Shown here: positions 35,376 through 46,530 of the stretch, piece by piece
Layout: each line of letters starts with the position of its first letter
Position numbering within the stretch: the stretch's first letter is position 1
Origin: Maratus speciosus
Lineage: Eukaryota > Arthropoda > Arachnida > Araneae > Salticidae
Assembly: GCA_963932465.1 (NCBI GenBank)
Contig: OZ010799.1
Location: 155,988,761-156,052,760 of the forward strand
Reading direction: 5' to 3'
DNA: 64,000 nucleotides
Program-made: the position numbers and the translations under genes
Notes under the pieces: generated by a model
What the model was told of the DNA's origin: nothing
What the model saw: the letters and a program-made list of their open reading frames with translations, nothing else
Database searches by the model: none

Positions 35376-35620
35376 AGGACGAGAGAAATCCTCGAAAAGC
35401 TTCTCATAGCGAAATGTTGAAAAGCGCGAGAGAAATCCTCGAAAGGCTTTTCATTGGGAGATTTCGAAAAGGACGAGAGTAACAAGCGAGAGGCTTCCCA
35501 TCGGGAAAGGTTGAAAAGGGCGAGAGGAAACTCTCGAGAGACTTCCCATCCCGAAAGGTTTAAAACCGCAAGAGACCCAACCATCGAGCAGCTTGCCATC
35601 TGGAAGCGTCGAAATGCTGG
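35376..35620. repeat. ~48-bp minisatellite, about five units
   Basis: Units of the type GAGAGAAATCCTCGAAA-GGCTT-CCATCGGGAAA-GGTTGAAAAG start near 35381, 35428, 35475, 35521 and 35571. They diverge toward the right. The periodicity creates long open frames on both strands, which I do not regard as genes. Confidence 0.8.
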
Positions 35621-35742
35621 AAAAATCATCGAGATGAGATTTGCCGAAATGCGAGATGGAAATGAAGCTTTCAGAGTCAAACTTACCGCATTTCTGGTCA
35701 TAATTTCTCAAAGGAATCCATCTGCTTATCCAATCTCTTTTT

Positions 35743-37241
35743 AGCTCACAGGCTATCTAAGCCTGAGAGCTAATGTACCCGTCGGTTCTGTGTGTATGCA
35801 TGTACTGTACGTACGTACGTATGTATGTACGTAACGCGATAACTCTTGATTAAAATGTACGATTTGCTTCAATTTTTTTTATGTTCATTCTGATAAGGCG
35901 TTCCGCTGTTTAGTTTTGACGGTTCATTGGTTAAGGATAAAGGGAGAGAAGGGGGGCTGGTCCCCCCCCCTCCTTAATTTAGATAAATAGGTTTTTCATG
36001 CAGAATTCTTCGATTTGCTCCAAATTTCGTATACCGGTTTATTATGTTAAGGAGCTTCCCTGATTAAACTTGGAGGTTCATTAGTTAAGTATGAAGGGGG
36101 GGAAAGGGGGATAGACCCCCTCCTTAATTTAGATAAATGGGTTTTTCATGCAGAATTATTCGATTTGCTCCAAATTTGGTATACCGGTTCATTATGTTAA
36201 GAAGTTGCCTTGATTAGATTTGGAGGTTTACGAGTTAAGTATAAAGGGGGAGAAGGGGGCTAGACCCCCCCCCCCTTCATTTAGATAAATGGGCTTTTCA
36301 TGCAGAATTATTTGATTTGCTCATAATTTGGTATACCGGTTTATTATGTTAAGGAGCTTCCCTGATTAAACTTGGAAGTTCATTGGTAAAGGATAAAGGG
36401 GGAGAAGGGGGGCTGGTCCGCCCCCCCCTTAATTTAGATAAATGGGTTTTTCATGCAGATTTATTCGATTTGTTCCAAATTTGGTATACCGGTTTATTAC
36501 GTTAAGAAGTTGCCTTGATTAGATTTGGAGGTTTACGGGTTAAGTATAAAGGGGGAGAAGGGGGGCTGGTCCCCCCTTAATTTAGATAAATGGGTTTTTC
36601 ATGCAGAATTATTCGATTTGCTCCAAATATGGGATACCAGTTTATTATGTTAAGAAGCTGCCTTGATTAGATTTGGAGGTTTATGGGTTAAGTATAAAGG
36701 GGAGGGGCTAGTGTCCCCTTAATTTAGATAAAAGGGTTTTTCATGCAGAATTATTGGATTTGCTTCAAATTTAATATACCGATTTATTCCGATATGGCGC
36801 TTCCTTCATTAGATTTGGAGGTTCATTGGTTAAGTATACAAGGACGAAAAGGGGGCAAGTCCCCTCCCCTTAATTTAGATAAATGGATTTTCATGGAGAA
36901 TTATTCAATTTACTTTAATTTTTTTTTCTATGTTTGTTCTGATAAGGAGCTTTCCTGATTAGATATGGAGGTTCATTAGTTAAGTATAAAAGGGTTAAAG
37001 GGATTAGACCACCCTTAATTTAGCGATATGTTTCTTTTTTTCATGCAGAATTATCTGATTTGCTTCAAATTTGATATACTGATTTATTATAGTTAAGGAG
37101 TTTCCCTGATTAGATTTGGAGGTTCATTGGTTAAGTATAAAAGGGGCAAACGGGGGATATTTCCCTTCATTTATTTTTTGAGGGACATTATTCTTTGAAA
37201 TAAGAGTGTAATATACAGTTAGTGTTAATAACCTGTGAGCT
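35743..37241. repeat. Minisatellite cassette 3 (~148-bp units, eight)
   Basis: Opens AGCTCACAGGCTATCTAAGC and closes ATAACCTGTGAGCT, so the cassette itself has short inverted ends. Units with GATAAATGGGTTTTTCATGC or variants begin near 35983, 36131, 36285, 36437, 36586, 36729, 36878 and 37020. A CGTACGTACGTATGTATGTACG run lies near the left end (35808-35830). The same cassette occurs twice in hAT-L1. Confidence 0.9.
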
Positions 37242-37429
37242 CAATGCCATCAGTTTAACTGGCACTTATTATTTTATTGCTATTAACCGATGTGGGTTAT
37301 GAAGCATAGTGGTTTATGTATTCAGTTCTGTATAGTCCTAGTTTCAAACTTTACTGTTAAATTTAGTGTCATTTTGCCACGAATTTTCAATGTTTCTCTT
37401 ATTTTAGCTCTGCCAAGCTGCCCCATACC

Positions 37430-38360
37430 TGAAGACTCAGATAAATACTATTTATTAAATATAAAAAGTTCAAAGAGGAAGGTGAGTGAATTCTGGGGTG
37501 CGCGAGAGTGCACAAAGGGAGGGGGGGGGGGGCGGGTAATTTTCAAACTTTTACCAAACCTCTCCTTGACATATCATCGGAAAGTCCTTTCACCACTCTT
37601 TCATATTATGAACCTTTCCCCTCCCAGAGTTGAATTCCGGAAGGGGTTCGGGAAGGGGGAGGTGCGGGGGTGACTTTTTTTTTAAATTGTAGAGATTTCT
37701 ACAATAAATATCATTAAATGAGGTTTTTTAATGGAGCTCTCCGATAAATATTATTTATTAAATATAAAATTTTAAAAGTGGGGCTGCGTGATTTCCGGGT
37801 ATATTCTAGGATAAAAGACGGAACCCACATGGGAGGGGTAGATTTCAAACTTTTTTTGGACCAGTCATTTGATCTATCATGGGAAAGTTTTCGGTTATGA
37901 TCGCAAAGTTACTCTTTCATATTATGAACCTTTCTTCTTCCTTCCTTAGTTTGGCGCCCCGAGAGAGGCACTTTTCGAACTTTTTTGAAATCGTTGCGTT
38001 TTTAAACATTTTAGATCGGATTTTTTTACGGAGCCCTCCGATAAATAATTTTTAATATATGAAAATTTCAAAGAGAAGGATGGGTAGGGTATATTTCGGG
38101 GGGGGGGGGGGGGGGGGGCACGATAATTGGAATCCTGTGAGTTGGGACTCTTTTCTATCTTTTGCTGACACCCTTCATGTGATATATCATTGGAAAGCTC
38201 TGTGACTACTATTTCATTTTATATATCGCCCGCGCCCCTCCCCTTACTTTGCCCCCGAGCGGGGGCACTTTACTAAATTTAGCCGACACCCCTCATGTGC
38301 CATATCGTTGGAAAGTCCTGTGACCACTTATTCATATTATGCACTTTCCTTGCCCCTCCT
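37430..38360. repeat. Inverted relatives of the left minisatellite
   Basis: CATATCGTTGGAAAGTCCTG, GACACCCCTCATGTG and CTCCGATAAATA-TTATTTATTAA are reverse-complement forms of the blocks at 33640-34930. The segment 37995-38085 is the inverted match of 34605-34690 (ATTTTAGATCGGATTTTTTT). A poly-G tract lies at 38098-38118. The element is thus roughly mirror-symmetric about its central cassette. Confidence 0.85.
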
Positions 38361-38384
38361 TCCTACTTTGCTCCCCGCGGGAGT

Positions 38385-38672
38385 TCGTTTAATGTATTCC
38401 AGTCGAAGACTTAAAAAAAATGGGGAAATTAAAGATCCAATCTCAAATGACGTAGAAAAATCAATAAAAAATTTTGATCCCTTTTATCATCCTTTATCAT
38501 CCTCCTTTTATCATCCATTCCTATCATAAGTTCGTTTAATGTATTCCAGTCGAAGACTTAAAAAAAATGGGGAAATTAAAGATCCAATCTCAAATGACGT
38601 AGAAAAATCAATAAAAAATTTTGACCCCTTTTATCATCCTTTTATCATCCTATTTACTTATCATCAATATGA
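38385..38672. repeat. ~145-bp tandem duplication
   Basis: AGTTCGTTTAATGTATTCCA at 38384 and again at 38529, identical through CAATAAAAAATTTTGA. Both copies then continue with CCTTTTATCATCC, itself a short repeated word. Two overlapping open frames here share the same peptide because of this duplication. Confidence 0.92.
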
Positions 38673-38949
38673 ACCCCAGTTCATATTTTTGCCACTAGGG
38701 GTGCTTTTGATTCTTATTTCTTTGGCCATTTTGGTACTAATTGCCGAAAAATTCTAATTTTTGATACTTAAACTCCCCTTACCGCTTCATAGCTACTCGC
38801 GTTTTTTCAGCTTTTTTTAACCAGGGGGCACCCTTACAAGACTTTTCCAGTCTTATGGCTCCTTTATAGTTTCCCTTTGGTTTGTTGTTTTTTTATTCCA
38901 TCTGTTTTCAGTTACCCTATATTTAATAAAATCTGCCTTATATATATGT

Positions 38950-39287
38950 AAAAACAATGATTTCAATAATCGATTCTAGAACATCTCCTTTGTAGATTCT
39001 CGAAAGTAATCGATGACTGTATCGATTGTGTATTTTACGATAACGATTTTTTTCGATTGGTAAATTTTCGAGAATCGCCCATCACTAAGCCCTATCACGA
39101 CTATGAAATTGTCTGCCAGAATAATAGCTAAGTTTTCCAATAACTGTTTTTAGCTTTTCTCGTTATAATCGATTGTAAAACATCTCGATTGTAGATTCTG
39201 TGAATTAATCGATGGCTGTATCGATTGTGATTTTTTACGATGACGATTTTTCTCGATTGTCGAATTCTCGAGAATCGCCCATCACTA
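38950..39287. repeat. Duplicated right terminus of hAT-L2
   Basis: The terminal block ending GAGAATCGCCCATCACTA occurs twice, ending at 39087 and 39287, exactly 200 bp apart. The preceding ~130 bp with ATCGATTGT words is also duplicated. Only the outer copy is next to the target-site duplication, so the inner one is an internal duplicate. Confidence 0.88.
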
Positions 39288-39937
39288 ATCGTAACAGCAG
39301 TTTGGGGGGGGGGGGGGGGATATGAATTACAGTTAAAAAAGTAGGCATGATTTTCCAGATGAACATTGGATGCTTATAAAAGAGTGTATTTTAAAACCTA
39401 TTTTTACTTTTATACTTATTTTTCTACTCAATCTCCTGATTTCAAAACACGTTTTTTGCAGCTGATCGACAGTTTGTTTAATTCCAGTATCAAAAAATAA
39501 AGAAGACTTGTTCTCTTGTCTATTGCATACAAATTCTCGGAGGTCGGTCATCAACATGAGAACCTCCTAATATCTCTTGCCTAATCATAAAATAAAAACA
39601 GGGAGGACAGTGGGCAGTCTGCTCCAAAGTTGCACAATGCATCTTTTTCAAGATTTTATTGGTTCTCGAAAAAATATTTTCTCGCAAAACTTTGTGATAT
39701 ATTTTCCGAGTCATTTTTCGTAAAAGCATGATATTTGCAAACATGATTATTGTAGTGCTTTGTAATCAAATGTTCTTTTTTGTTGGTGTTATTATTTTTG
39801 TTGTTTTTTGCTGACGTTGTTTTTGTTTTGTTTTTTTGCTGTTTGTTTGTTTGTTTGTTTGTTTGTTTTTTCATTTTTCATCTTAGTTATAAGTGAATAG
39901 TGTCTCATGACATGAGTTTTTTCCCTATTTTGTGCTC

Positions 39938-40345
39938 TCACATCCGGAAATTTGGTACAAGACGCCCACTTTGGCACCTTTTCCTGGAAAATCTGCTGTT
40001 TTTACCGAAAAATGAAAAAAAAAAACGTTCAATTGCGCAATCTCTGAATAAAAGCATCTGCCAATTGTATGCGTTTGCAAACAAAAATGCATTTAAAATG
40101 TGATAGTAACCCTTTTTGAGAGAACAGACGTTGGTTAAATCTGCCGTATTGGGTTGGACATTGTCTTGGAGGAGAATAACCTTTCTCATCTGAAATTCCA
40201 ATTTAAGTTTCGTTTTGTCCAGTTAGTAGGCCGCGTTAAATGCACTCCGATTAAAATAAAGTTAATAAACAAAACGCCATTAAAATCCAAAAATAGGGTC
40301 TCGATGGTCTTGCTGGCAGACAGACGAGATTTGGCTTGAATGTGG
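39938..40345 (-). pseudogene. Mariner-like transposase remnant, catalytic region
   Basis: On the minus strand one frame gives FLDFNGVLFINF (around 40265-40296) and another RKVILLQDNVQPNTADL (around 40140-40185). They resemble the first- and second-aspartate regions of mariner transposases, the usual F(W/L)D-G-L and L-DNA-PH blocks. Only about 42 codons separate the two aspartates, fewer than in intact mariner enzymes, so there is an internal deletion as well as a frameshift. After 40100 the similarity fades. This is a dead fragment; the identification rests on short motifs. Confidence 0.5.
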
Positions 40346-40693
40346 GCCCCGTTTTCAACATCTTCCTTTTCTGTCTATAAATTTATTATACCGGTCGTAG
40401 ACTTTTCTTGAGACAGGTATTTGGAAACTGTGCTTTATGTCTACATAAAATTTTGGCATATTTTACTCTTTCTTTCGTAAGAAATTTCGCGACTAACAGT
40501 TGTGCAACAGAAGGATCTACTCCTTATACTTTCGTCGCAATGCCAAATTTCCAACATAACATCCAGCCTATGTGAAATCCCCAACAACGAAACTACAATA
40601 CATGGCCTGCTATCACATTACCAATAGGAATTTAATTCTGGTATACATTTGATTGACACCTTCGTAAATAAACGATCTGAAATATTTTGAGAA
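40346..40693. other. Non-coding stretch
   Basis: No element end or credible frame was seen. It may be more of the same degraded mariner copy. Confidence 0.4.
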
Positions 40694-41880
40694 AGCATAT
40701 ACACTGTGAAATGTTAAATAGTGATAATAAATCAGTACAATCATCCTCTATGTGAATTTATCCTAACTTCTTTTTTTTATTAAGTATAAATATTTTAACT
40801 TCACGAAAGTTAATGTGAATTTTGCTTCATCAAAAACTGATCGCTTTTAAGAGAATACTGATACTGGAATAGTTTAGAGGAACTAACCTTATGATATATT
40901 CAAGAATTATAAACAAGTGTAATATTCCTTTTGTAAATTAATGTGCAAAATTTTAAGTAGACCATTTGACTTATATATCTTCAGCAAGCATATACACTAT
41001 GAAATACTAAATAGTGGTAATAAATTTTTACCATCATCCACTGTGTGAATTTATCCCACCCTCTCTTATTTATTAAATAAATATTTTAACATTTTCATGA
41101 AATTTAATGTTAATTTTGCTTCATCAAAAACTGATCGCTTTTTCGAGAATACTGCTATTGGAATAGTTTATAGGAACCCAACCTTATCATATATTCAATA
41201 ATCATAAACAAGTATAATATTCCTTTTGTAAATAAATGTTCGAATTTTTAAGTAAACCATTTGACTTATATATTGCGAACAAGCATATACGTTGTGAAAT
41301 ACTAAATAGTGGTAATAAATGAGTACCATCATCCACTGTCTGAATTTATACCACATTCTCTTATTTATTAAATAAATATTTTAATTTTTTCACGAAATTT
41401 AATGTCAAGTTTGCTTCATCAAAAACTGATCGCTTTTGCGAGAATACTGGTACTGAAATAGTTTATAGGAACCCAACCTTATCATATATTCAAGAATCAT
41501 AAACAAGTGTAAAATTCCTTTTTTAAATAAAGTGTAATATTCACTTTGTAAATAAATGTTCAAAATTTTAAGTAAACCATTTGACTTATATATCTTGAGC
41601 AAGCATATACACTGTGAAATACTAAATAGGTGTAATAAATTTATACCATCACCTACTATGTGAATTTATACCACCCTCTCTTATATATTAAATAAATATT
41701 TTAATTTTTTCACGAAATTTAATGTTAATTTTGCTTCATCAAAAGCTGATCGTTCTTGCGAGAATGCTGGTACTGGAATAGTTTACTGAAACCACCTTAT
41801 CATATATTCAGGAATCGTAAAGAAGTGTAATATTCCTTTTGTAAATTAATGTGCAAAATTTTAAGTATACTATTTCAGTT
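40694..41880. repeat. ~295-320-bp tandem array, four units
   Basis: AGCATATACACTGTGAAAT-like starts lie near 40694, 40987, 41282 and 41602. Units share TTTGCTTCATCAAAAACTGA, TATTGGAATAGTTTA, TATATTCAAGAAT and TAATATTCCTTTTGTAAAT. Unit 3 is longer because a short piece is duplicated (41515-41560). No frame is maintained. Confidence 0.9.
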
Positions 41881-42127
41881 ATAGAGAGAGAAAAAAAAGA
41901 TTTGTGCCATATTTAGAAATCAAGGTAAATAGAACTGATTAATAAAAAAAATTTCTTTCCTAAAATAAATATAACTTGATGCAATTTTTCTTTTACTTAG
42001 CTATTTCAGTAAATAAAAAAAAAAAGAAATAAATAAGCAACAAAGAATAAATCACTTGGATGACTTTTTCATAGCTAACTATTAGTAACTAACTCCGTAT
42101 TACTTTCAAAATAAAAAATAACTTCGT

Positions 42128-42295
42128 TAGCTCTTTTAAATTGAATAACTTTCTTTTTCTTTCTTTCAAGCTGTTAAAGGTTTAATAGAGCAGTGCTTTA
42201 TTCTTTATTCGTCATTGTATTTAGTTAGTTACGCTTTTCTTTTAAATAATTTTTCTGATGAAGTTCTTGATTGAAAAAAAAAAAAAAAAAAAAAA
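42128..42295. repeat. Module D, copy 1 (also at 44125, 44390 and 46540)
   Basis: GTTAGCTCTTTTAAATTGAA, a CTTTC-run, TTTATTCTTTATTCGTCATTGTATTTAGTTAG (read in parts) and GATGAAGTTCTTGAT. Diverged copies occur at 44125-44290, about 44390-44560 and 46540-46700, each followed by blocks near GATCTCCTGCA-CAG. This suggests repeated segmental duplication of a few-hundred-bp unit across 42-47 kb. Confidence 0.65.
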
Positions 42296-42315
42296 GGTAT
42301 GAATAGGGGACAATA

Positions 42316-42975
42316 CAGTAGAGTCTCGATTATCCGAGTTAATATGGACCAAGCTCACCTTGGATAAGCAAAACACTCGATAAACCGGATTTACAGAAAT
42401 CGTCACCAACTAAGGAGATGAAATATAAAAATTTTCACTTAATTCATTCATTTTTATGATACTAGTAACATTTCTTTCATGTACATTTCCGTTACTTTTA
42501 AGAAAAACGGGGAATGAAATTGTTTATTTGAAAAAGCGCTTGACAGTATTTTGTTTGTTGAATGTCAATTTTGCTGCAGTATTACGCTACTGCATAAGCT
42601 ACAAATTTCTAAGAATTTTTCTTACCACTAAAACTTACCAGTAAATTTTGCCTAATTCAATCGCCGAAATCTCAAAATTGTCAACGATTAAATATGGCAA
42701 AAATTTGTATTAAATTTTAGAGGGAACAAAACCGTACAAATTGGCAGCTATGTGATGCTATTAGTGTCATGAAAATTGCAGGGGTAGCCTCTTCTTTCTG
42801 CTTAAAGTATTAAATAGTTTTTTTTTTTTTTAATCAAACTTATATATACCTTTAGAATGGATCATTTTCTTTTAATGGACTGATGGATTCTATTACTATG
42901 AAATAATGGAATCCATCAGTCCATGAGAAGAAAATAACTCGGTTAAGCGGGACTCGGATAATCGGAACTCTACTG
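42316..42975. mobile_element. Tigger/pogo-like MITE, 660 bp
   Basis: Starts CAGTAGAGTCTCGATTATCC and ends GGATAATCGGAACTCTACTG, with TA on both sides (42314-42315, 42976-42977). Near the right end it contains an inner hairpin, GGACTGATGGATTC / GAATCCATCAGTCC type. The minus-strand end fragment is repeated at 61936. No transposase remains. Confidence 0.88.
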
Positions 42976-43474
42976 TATTCAATTGCAACAACGATCTCCT
43001 GCAGCAGTTTTATTTTTTAATCTTCATAAAACTGTCTCTCTTATTAATTCTATGGTTCGCACAGTATTCTCAAAATCGTCTGGGTTACGCCAAAGCATAG
43101 ATGAATCTAAGGATGATATGGCATAAGGATCCTGTACAAAGCGGAATTTTTTTCAATTCTTTTCGATTCCGTTTTCAAGATTTTAATGAATCAATATTTA
43201 GCAAAGCAGATTACGTAGTTCAGTATTACATATTTTATGATTACATATTTTAATTTTTAAAATAACTTGGCTATTAGAATTCTCTTTGTAAATATACTTT
43301 CCGGAGGAGGAGGGGGAGGGGCAAAATCCATGTTTGCCCCGAGCGTAAAATAGGATAGTTTCGGCCCTGACTGATTAATTCTATGCTAAATTCAAAGAAA
43401 GGCATTACGCTATTTAAATTAATGTATTAGAACGATATAGATTTATTTTTTGTGAGGGGCACAAGTTACAAGTT

Positions 43475-43516
<42 letters not shown>

Positions 43517-44889
43517 TGTAACATTCAAAAAGTTTAAACGAAATTCTTTTTCTTCTTCTTCTTCTTCCATTTAGAAATGGAAATAATGAGATTTCTTTTA
43601 CCTTTTCAAAGATTGATTTTCCTATAAATCATAATCTAAATCAAACAGAGATGTTATTAATAAACTTGAAAACGAAAAAAAACTTGAAAACGAAGAAAAA
43701 AAGAAAACGACAACAACAACAAAAATAATCTTGTTGTTGTTGTCAATTTCTTTTTTTCTTTGTAACATTTAAAAGTTGTACTCGAACCTCTTTTTTTTCC
43801 TGCTCCATTTAGAAATGGACATAATGAGATTTCTTTTTTTAAAAAAAACTTCTTGAAAAGTAAAATTAGGATCGAATTTCCTCTAAATCATAATCTAAAT
43901 CAAACTGAGATGTTATTAACCAACTTGAAAAAGAAAGTGCTTGTTCCTTTGATATTCTGTCGCAACAATGCACAACTATGTGAAATTCTCTGCTTTTTAT
44001 TTAGATGAAAAAATAGTCTCAAAATCATTTTCGATTCTTTGCCAAGATAGTTAAAAAGATTTCCATCAAAGTTATAGCGTTAGTATCAGTTTCAAAATTA
44101 AAAAAAAAAAGAAAAAAAGTTAAGTTAGCTCTTTTAAATAAAATAACATTTTTTTTTTCCTTTCAAACTTTTAAATGTTTGATAAAGTGAAATTTTGTTT
44201 TTTATTCATCGTCGTATTTAGTTAGTTATGCTTTTCGTTCAAACAATTTTTAAAAGTTGTTCTCATTAAAAAGCAAATAATAATGTTAGAAAAGAAACGT
44301 ATGCAATTGCAGCCATGATCTCCTGCAACAGATTTTATTCTTTAAAACTCTTTTCATAAAACTATCTTTTCTGTTAATTGTTTCATTGATAAAAAGAAAA
44401 GTTGTAAAAATTTTAGTCTTTTTCGGAAAATTCAGAAAATTTTATTCAAAACTTTTTTAAAAACATTAAAATGTTTGATAATGCACCGTTTTATTATTTA
44501 TTCATAATTTTATTTAGTTGATTACCCTTTTGTTCAAGTTCAATTAAAAAGAAAATAAAAACAATGAGTAGAAAAAGAATTATGCAGTTGCAATCACGAT
44601 CTCTGCATTAGATTTTGCTGTAATTGCGTAACCATTTGATGTGTTGCATTTGTACTCATCGAATTTGTGGGGTTCGCCCTGATTTTTGTTGCTACATGTG
44701 AAGTTCTGGTATACCCGCCATTTTAACTGTGTCCAGATTATTGTTTCAGATGAAAAATCTTTTATATTTGAATAGAAAATATATTATGTATTAGATAATT
44801 ATGTACTAAATAAATCAGTAATAAAGAATAAATCACTTGAACAACTTTGTCACGATTAATTATTATTATTATTTATATACCAGTTTCAA
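42976..44889. repeat. Duplicated modules with TTG and AAC microsatellites
   Basis: Includes (TTG)n at 43474-43515 and a direct duplication, 43545-43680 versus 43790-43930 (CCATTTAGAAATGGA and AAATCATAATCTAAATCAAAC). It also has Module D copies near 44125 and 44390. No gene was recognised. Confidence 0.65.
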
Positions 44890-46530
44890 AATCAACAAGA
44901 ACGAAAAAATCATGAGCACAACATAGATTATAAAACACTTTCCAACTCATTCAGAATACTGTATCAAAACTGTCTTAAGGTGAAAAATGTCTAAATGGGA
45001 GATTCTCAAAAGGTGGGATCATTAAACGTTAACTATATGTAATTTTAAAAATTTTCAAATTTAAGGCCTTTTTTTTTAATAGTATAGTATTTTGTCTATA
45101 AATATAATACATAAATATTTTTAATAGTATGTCTACAAAATTATACACAAACATTAAAAGACAGCAACTATTCTGGAAAATTCATTATTAAAGCATTTAA
45201 TTAGCAGTTGTGTACGTTACAAATTTTGGACATTTTTTCTCACGTACGTTACAGATTTTGGACGTTGCTCTTAGTATTTAAAAAATTCTTAAGACTAAGA
45301 ATGAAGTAAATGTGTCCTATAATTGTATGTGTATACATATATATATGTATAATTAACTTTTTGTTATCCAGTAATAATAATAATAAAATCAAATGCTTTG
45401 TTACGTACGTTACTTTCGGACATAACAAAATACAGAAAAATTCTTTATAGAAAAGTCCTTCTATCTTCAAAAAAGCAATAAATCAGCCTGCCATCTCTTA
45501 ACGAAATTATCAAAAAATAACCCGTTTCCTTTATGCATTCGTTGTTTACCATTAGAGCCACCGAAAAAAGTTTAAACTCTTTTTCTTGGTGGTACATTGG
45601 AGCAGTTAACGTTATGAATGTCCGAAATTGGCCTCTTTAGCATAAAATAATAAAATTTTAAGATATTTATACAAAGCTTTTACAATAAATTATGTCATTT
45701 TCTGTCTCTGAATTGAATTAAAAACTCAGTGTAAAAAAAAAAATTATAAATAAAGTCAATGATAATTAAAGTTATGTTTGAAAGGCTTAAAGTTATGACG
45801 TGTGTCCAGTGCCCACCTTTTGAGAATCGCCCAAATAAAAAATTTAGAAAATTCAAAACGCATTTGAAAACCAATGTACTACAATTACCATCAATAGTCG
45901 GGAAAATATCCGGATTTTTTTGTTCACCCCTGTATATGATCTATATATTTTTATGTGTACCACATAGTGTGCTAAAATTTAATTCAATTAAACACATAAC
46001 ACAGTTGAAAATTAACATTCAGCGATTTCCGTCAATAAACTGAAATGTACTTGAGATCTTTTGTGTACCCCTGTATGGGATCTACAAAATTTATACCCAC
46101 CAAGTAATATGCAAAAAAAAAAAAAAAAAAAAAAAAAGAAAAAAAACAGTTAAATTTTAAACCTCGTACCATAACTGAAAACACACTTCCAGCAATTGTT
46201 CTTCATAGTCAGTACTGTGGCCAAATACCTTTGTAGGTCCTTGTAAACGAACTATAAATTTAATGCACACCGGATTCAGGAGTAAACGCTTTATGGTACA
46301 CCTCAGTGATGTATATAAATTTTAATATGCTTAAAATAGTGTAATATCATTAAAATACACCGCAAACTATTCTTTCCTCATAGTAATGTAACGGAATTCT
46401 TTTGCGTGTCCCTGTAAATGCTACACATTTCATTTTCAATAACGTATGAGTCTTGTATTTACGCGAGTTCGAGCTCAGACAGGCAGTTAAGCCGAATTCA
46501 TAAACACTTTTAAACTATGTTAGTGGTAAA
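44890..46530. repeat. Dispersed repeat family B, interrupted copy
   Basis: Starts with the AATCATGAGCACAACATAGATTATAAAACAC block at 44905 and resumes with CCCTGTATATGATCTATA (45930) and CCCTGTAAATG (46421). It ends with CATAAACACTTTTAAACTATGTT near 46523. The part 45010-45760 is unrelated AT-rich DNA, apparently inserted. An A-run lies at 46115-46137. Confidence 0.6.

Larger units (their letters stand above)
33247..39287. mobile_element. hAT-L2: 6.0-kb satellite-bearing hAT-like element
   Basis: The left end TAGTGATGGGCGATAACGAG and the right end (reversed TAGTGATGGGCGATTCTCG) share a perfect 14-bp terminal inverted repeat. A perfect 8-bp target-site duplication ATCGTAAC flanks it (33239-33246, 39288-39295). 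Subterminal regions are full of TCGATT words. The interior is, from left: a ~119-bp GC-rich minisatellite (33640-34620), diverged related sequence, a ~48-bp minisatellite (35376-35620), a cassette shared with hAT-L1 (35743-37241), then inverted relatives of the left array (37430-38360) and a ~145-bp duplication. No transposase was recognised, so its movement was presumably driven in trans. It is a sibling of the element at 11674-16493. Confidence 0.87.

Noticed and set aside
35357..35744. Overlapping long frames on both strands
   Set aside because: They follow the ~48-bp minisatellite; a multiple-of-three-like periodicity keeps frames open on both strands.
37290..37673. 127-codon open frame, the longest in the window
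   Set aside because: It crosses from the end of a minisatellite cassette into the inverted GC-rich array and includes a poly-G tract. There is no family resemblance.
38308..38757. Two frames with the same peptide, looking like a duplicated gene
   Set aside because: The shared peptide comes from a 145-bp tandem DNA duplication inside hAT-L2; neither frame continues as a family member.
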